DNA from: Thermoplasmata archaeon
GTDB taxonomy: Archaea; Thermoplasmatota; Thermoplasmata; Lutacidiplasmatales; UBA184
NCBI GenBank assembly: GCA_030043855.1
Contig: JASHWW010000137.1
Location: forward strand, 1 to 5,676
Direction of reading: 5' to 3'
Length of the DNA stretch: 5,676 bases
Shown: positions 5,030 through 5,676 of the stretch, piece after piece
How positions within the stretch are numbered: the first letter of the stretch is position 1
Layout of the letters: each line of letters starts with the position of its first letter
Program-made: the position numbers and the translations under genes
The notes under the pieces: model-generated
Seen by the model: the letters and a program-made list of their open reading frames with translations, nothing else
Databases searched by the model: none
What the model was told of the DNA's origin: nothing

Positions 5030-5676
5030 CGCGCTGGGCTCCGCAACGTCCGCGCGACGAGGTCGAACGTCCGGCGGAGCACCGGGATGCTCTCCTGGAA
5101 CCGGGGTTCCCAGCCCCGTTCCCGGAGGTGGTCGCTGACGACGAAGATCGCCGCGGCCGCCCGCCGGCGCCGGGCCGCGACGGCGAACACCGCGGACGCC
5201 TCCATCTCGACCGTGAGATAGCCGGCCGCCCGGTAGCGACGCAGCTCCCCCACCGTCTCCCGGTACGGGGCGTCGATCGTCCACGTCGTTCCTTCCCGGA
5301 ACGGGACTGCGGCGTCCGCGAGCGCGGTCCGGAGCCGCGTGGTGAGAGGACGGGACGGATACGCGAACGCCCCGGCCCGGACGTAATGGTGGGAGGTCCC
5401 CTCGTCGCGCAGCGCCCGCCGGCAGAGGACGACCGACCCGACGTCGAGCCCCGGCTGCAGCGAACCGGCCATGCCGAGGATCACGATCCGACGGACCCCG
5501 ATCGCCATCGTCTCCTCGGCCGCGATCGCGGCGAGGGGGGCTCCGATCCCCCCGAGGACGAGCGCTCCGACGCGCGGGGCGATGGGCACGATCTCGCTCG
5601 AGGGCGAGGGACCTCGCGGGTACCGCTCCTCGAGGAACGGCTTCCACGAGCGTCCGAAGAGGAGGATCAGGTTCGG
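5026..5676 (-). CDS. nucleoside phosphorylase (PNP/UDP family), 5' partial
   Basis: This is a member of the PNP_UDP_1 superfamily, which cleaves a nucleoside with phosphate into base and ribose-1-phosphate. The visible 216 residues begin at the window edge (PNLILLFG) and are counted from there. VGALVLGGIG (36-45) and RIVILGMAGSLQPGLDVGS (63-81) form the phosphate-binding core. RDEGTSHHY (90-98) is the motif seen in uridine-phosphorylase-like members. TVEMEASAVFAVA (155-167) carries the ribose-binding E-M-E, and FVVSDHL (178-184) has the Asp expected near the base. The frame is open to the edge and the N-terminal residues fit the family, so the start lies outside; the GTG at 5589 would truncate the fold. 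The gene ends in an ATGA overlap with the kinase-like gene. Preference for purine or uridine cannot be read safely from this sequence. Confidence 0.92.
   Translation of the reverse strand, partial: PNLILLFGRSWKPFLEERYPRGPSPSSEIVPIAPRVGALVLGGIGAPLAAIAAEETMAIGVRRIVILGMAGSLQPGLDVGSVVLCRRALRDEGTSHHYVRAGAFAYPSRPLTTRLRTALADAAVPFREGTTWTIDAPYRETVGELRRYRAAGYLTVEMEASAVFAVAARRRRAAAAIFVVSDHLRERGWEPRFQESIPVLRRTFDLVARTLRSPAR

Noticed and set aside
5030..5647. Extension of the kinase frame upstream of ATG 5029, giving 464 codons.
   Set aside because: The extra part is the wrong phase of the nucleoside phosphorylase; the Walker A strand begins right after ATG 5029, which also forms an ATGA overlap.
1..5676. 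CRISPR repeats, tRNA or rRNA genes, transposase or phage genes, defence modules.
   Set aside because: No regularly spaced repeats, cloverleaf-like sequence, inverted-repeat ends or matching protein motifs were seen on either strand.

Overview
The window is very GC-rich (roughly 70% by eye) and comes from an archaeon. The clearest evidence is a minus-strand pair of archaeal/eukaryotic-type genes: an Sm-like (LSm) protein followed by zinc-finger ribosomal protein eL37. A GTG start with no Shine-Dalgarno sequence, about 25 bases below a TTAAT box, fits archaeal leaderless transcription. A GC-rich uncultured euryarchaeal lineage such as Thermoplasmatota is my tentative guess; nothing in the window fixes the lineage.

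Layout: two convergent blocks fill almost every base. The plus block (2-3982) holds (i) the end of a tandem GNAT acetyltransferase whose start lies before the window, (ii) a 439-residue protein with GT-B glycosyltransferase-like features that I cannot assign to a named family, (iii) an M29/aminopeptidase-T-like protein that appears to have lost its metal ligands, and (iv) an AAG-type 3-methyladenine DNA glycosylase. The minus block (5676-3867) holds a nucleoside phosphorylase (start outside the window), a P-loop nucleoside/nucleotide kinase-like protein, LSm and eL37. Phosphorylase/kinase and kinase/LSm each overlap by 4 bases (ATGA), and eL37 follows LSm after 15 bases with a good GGAGG.

The two blocks meet tail to tail. 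No plus-strand frame has a stop codon between the end of the conserved glycosylase fold (about 3856) and 3980, so the glycosylase frame runs 116 bases antisense into the eL37 gene and gains an Arg/Ser/Gly-rich tail.

Functionally, the minus block couples nucleoside salvage with RNA handling and the ribosome. The plus block looks like a run of loosely related genes (acetylation, possible glycosyl transfer, an inactive peptidase relative, base-excision repair). No gene-free stretch exceeds 300 bases. I found no tRNA, rRNA, CRISPR array, mobile element or clear terminator. I do not see a convincing new multi-gene system. The best leads are the metal-ligand-less M29-like protein, the unassigned GT-B-like protein, the glycosylase/eL37 antisense overlap, and two genes that lack an ordinary start codon where their conserved folds begin.
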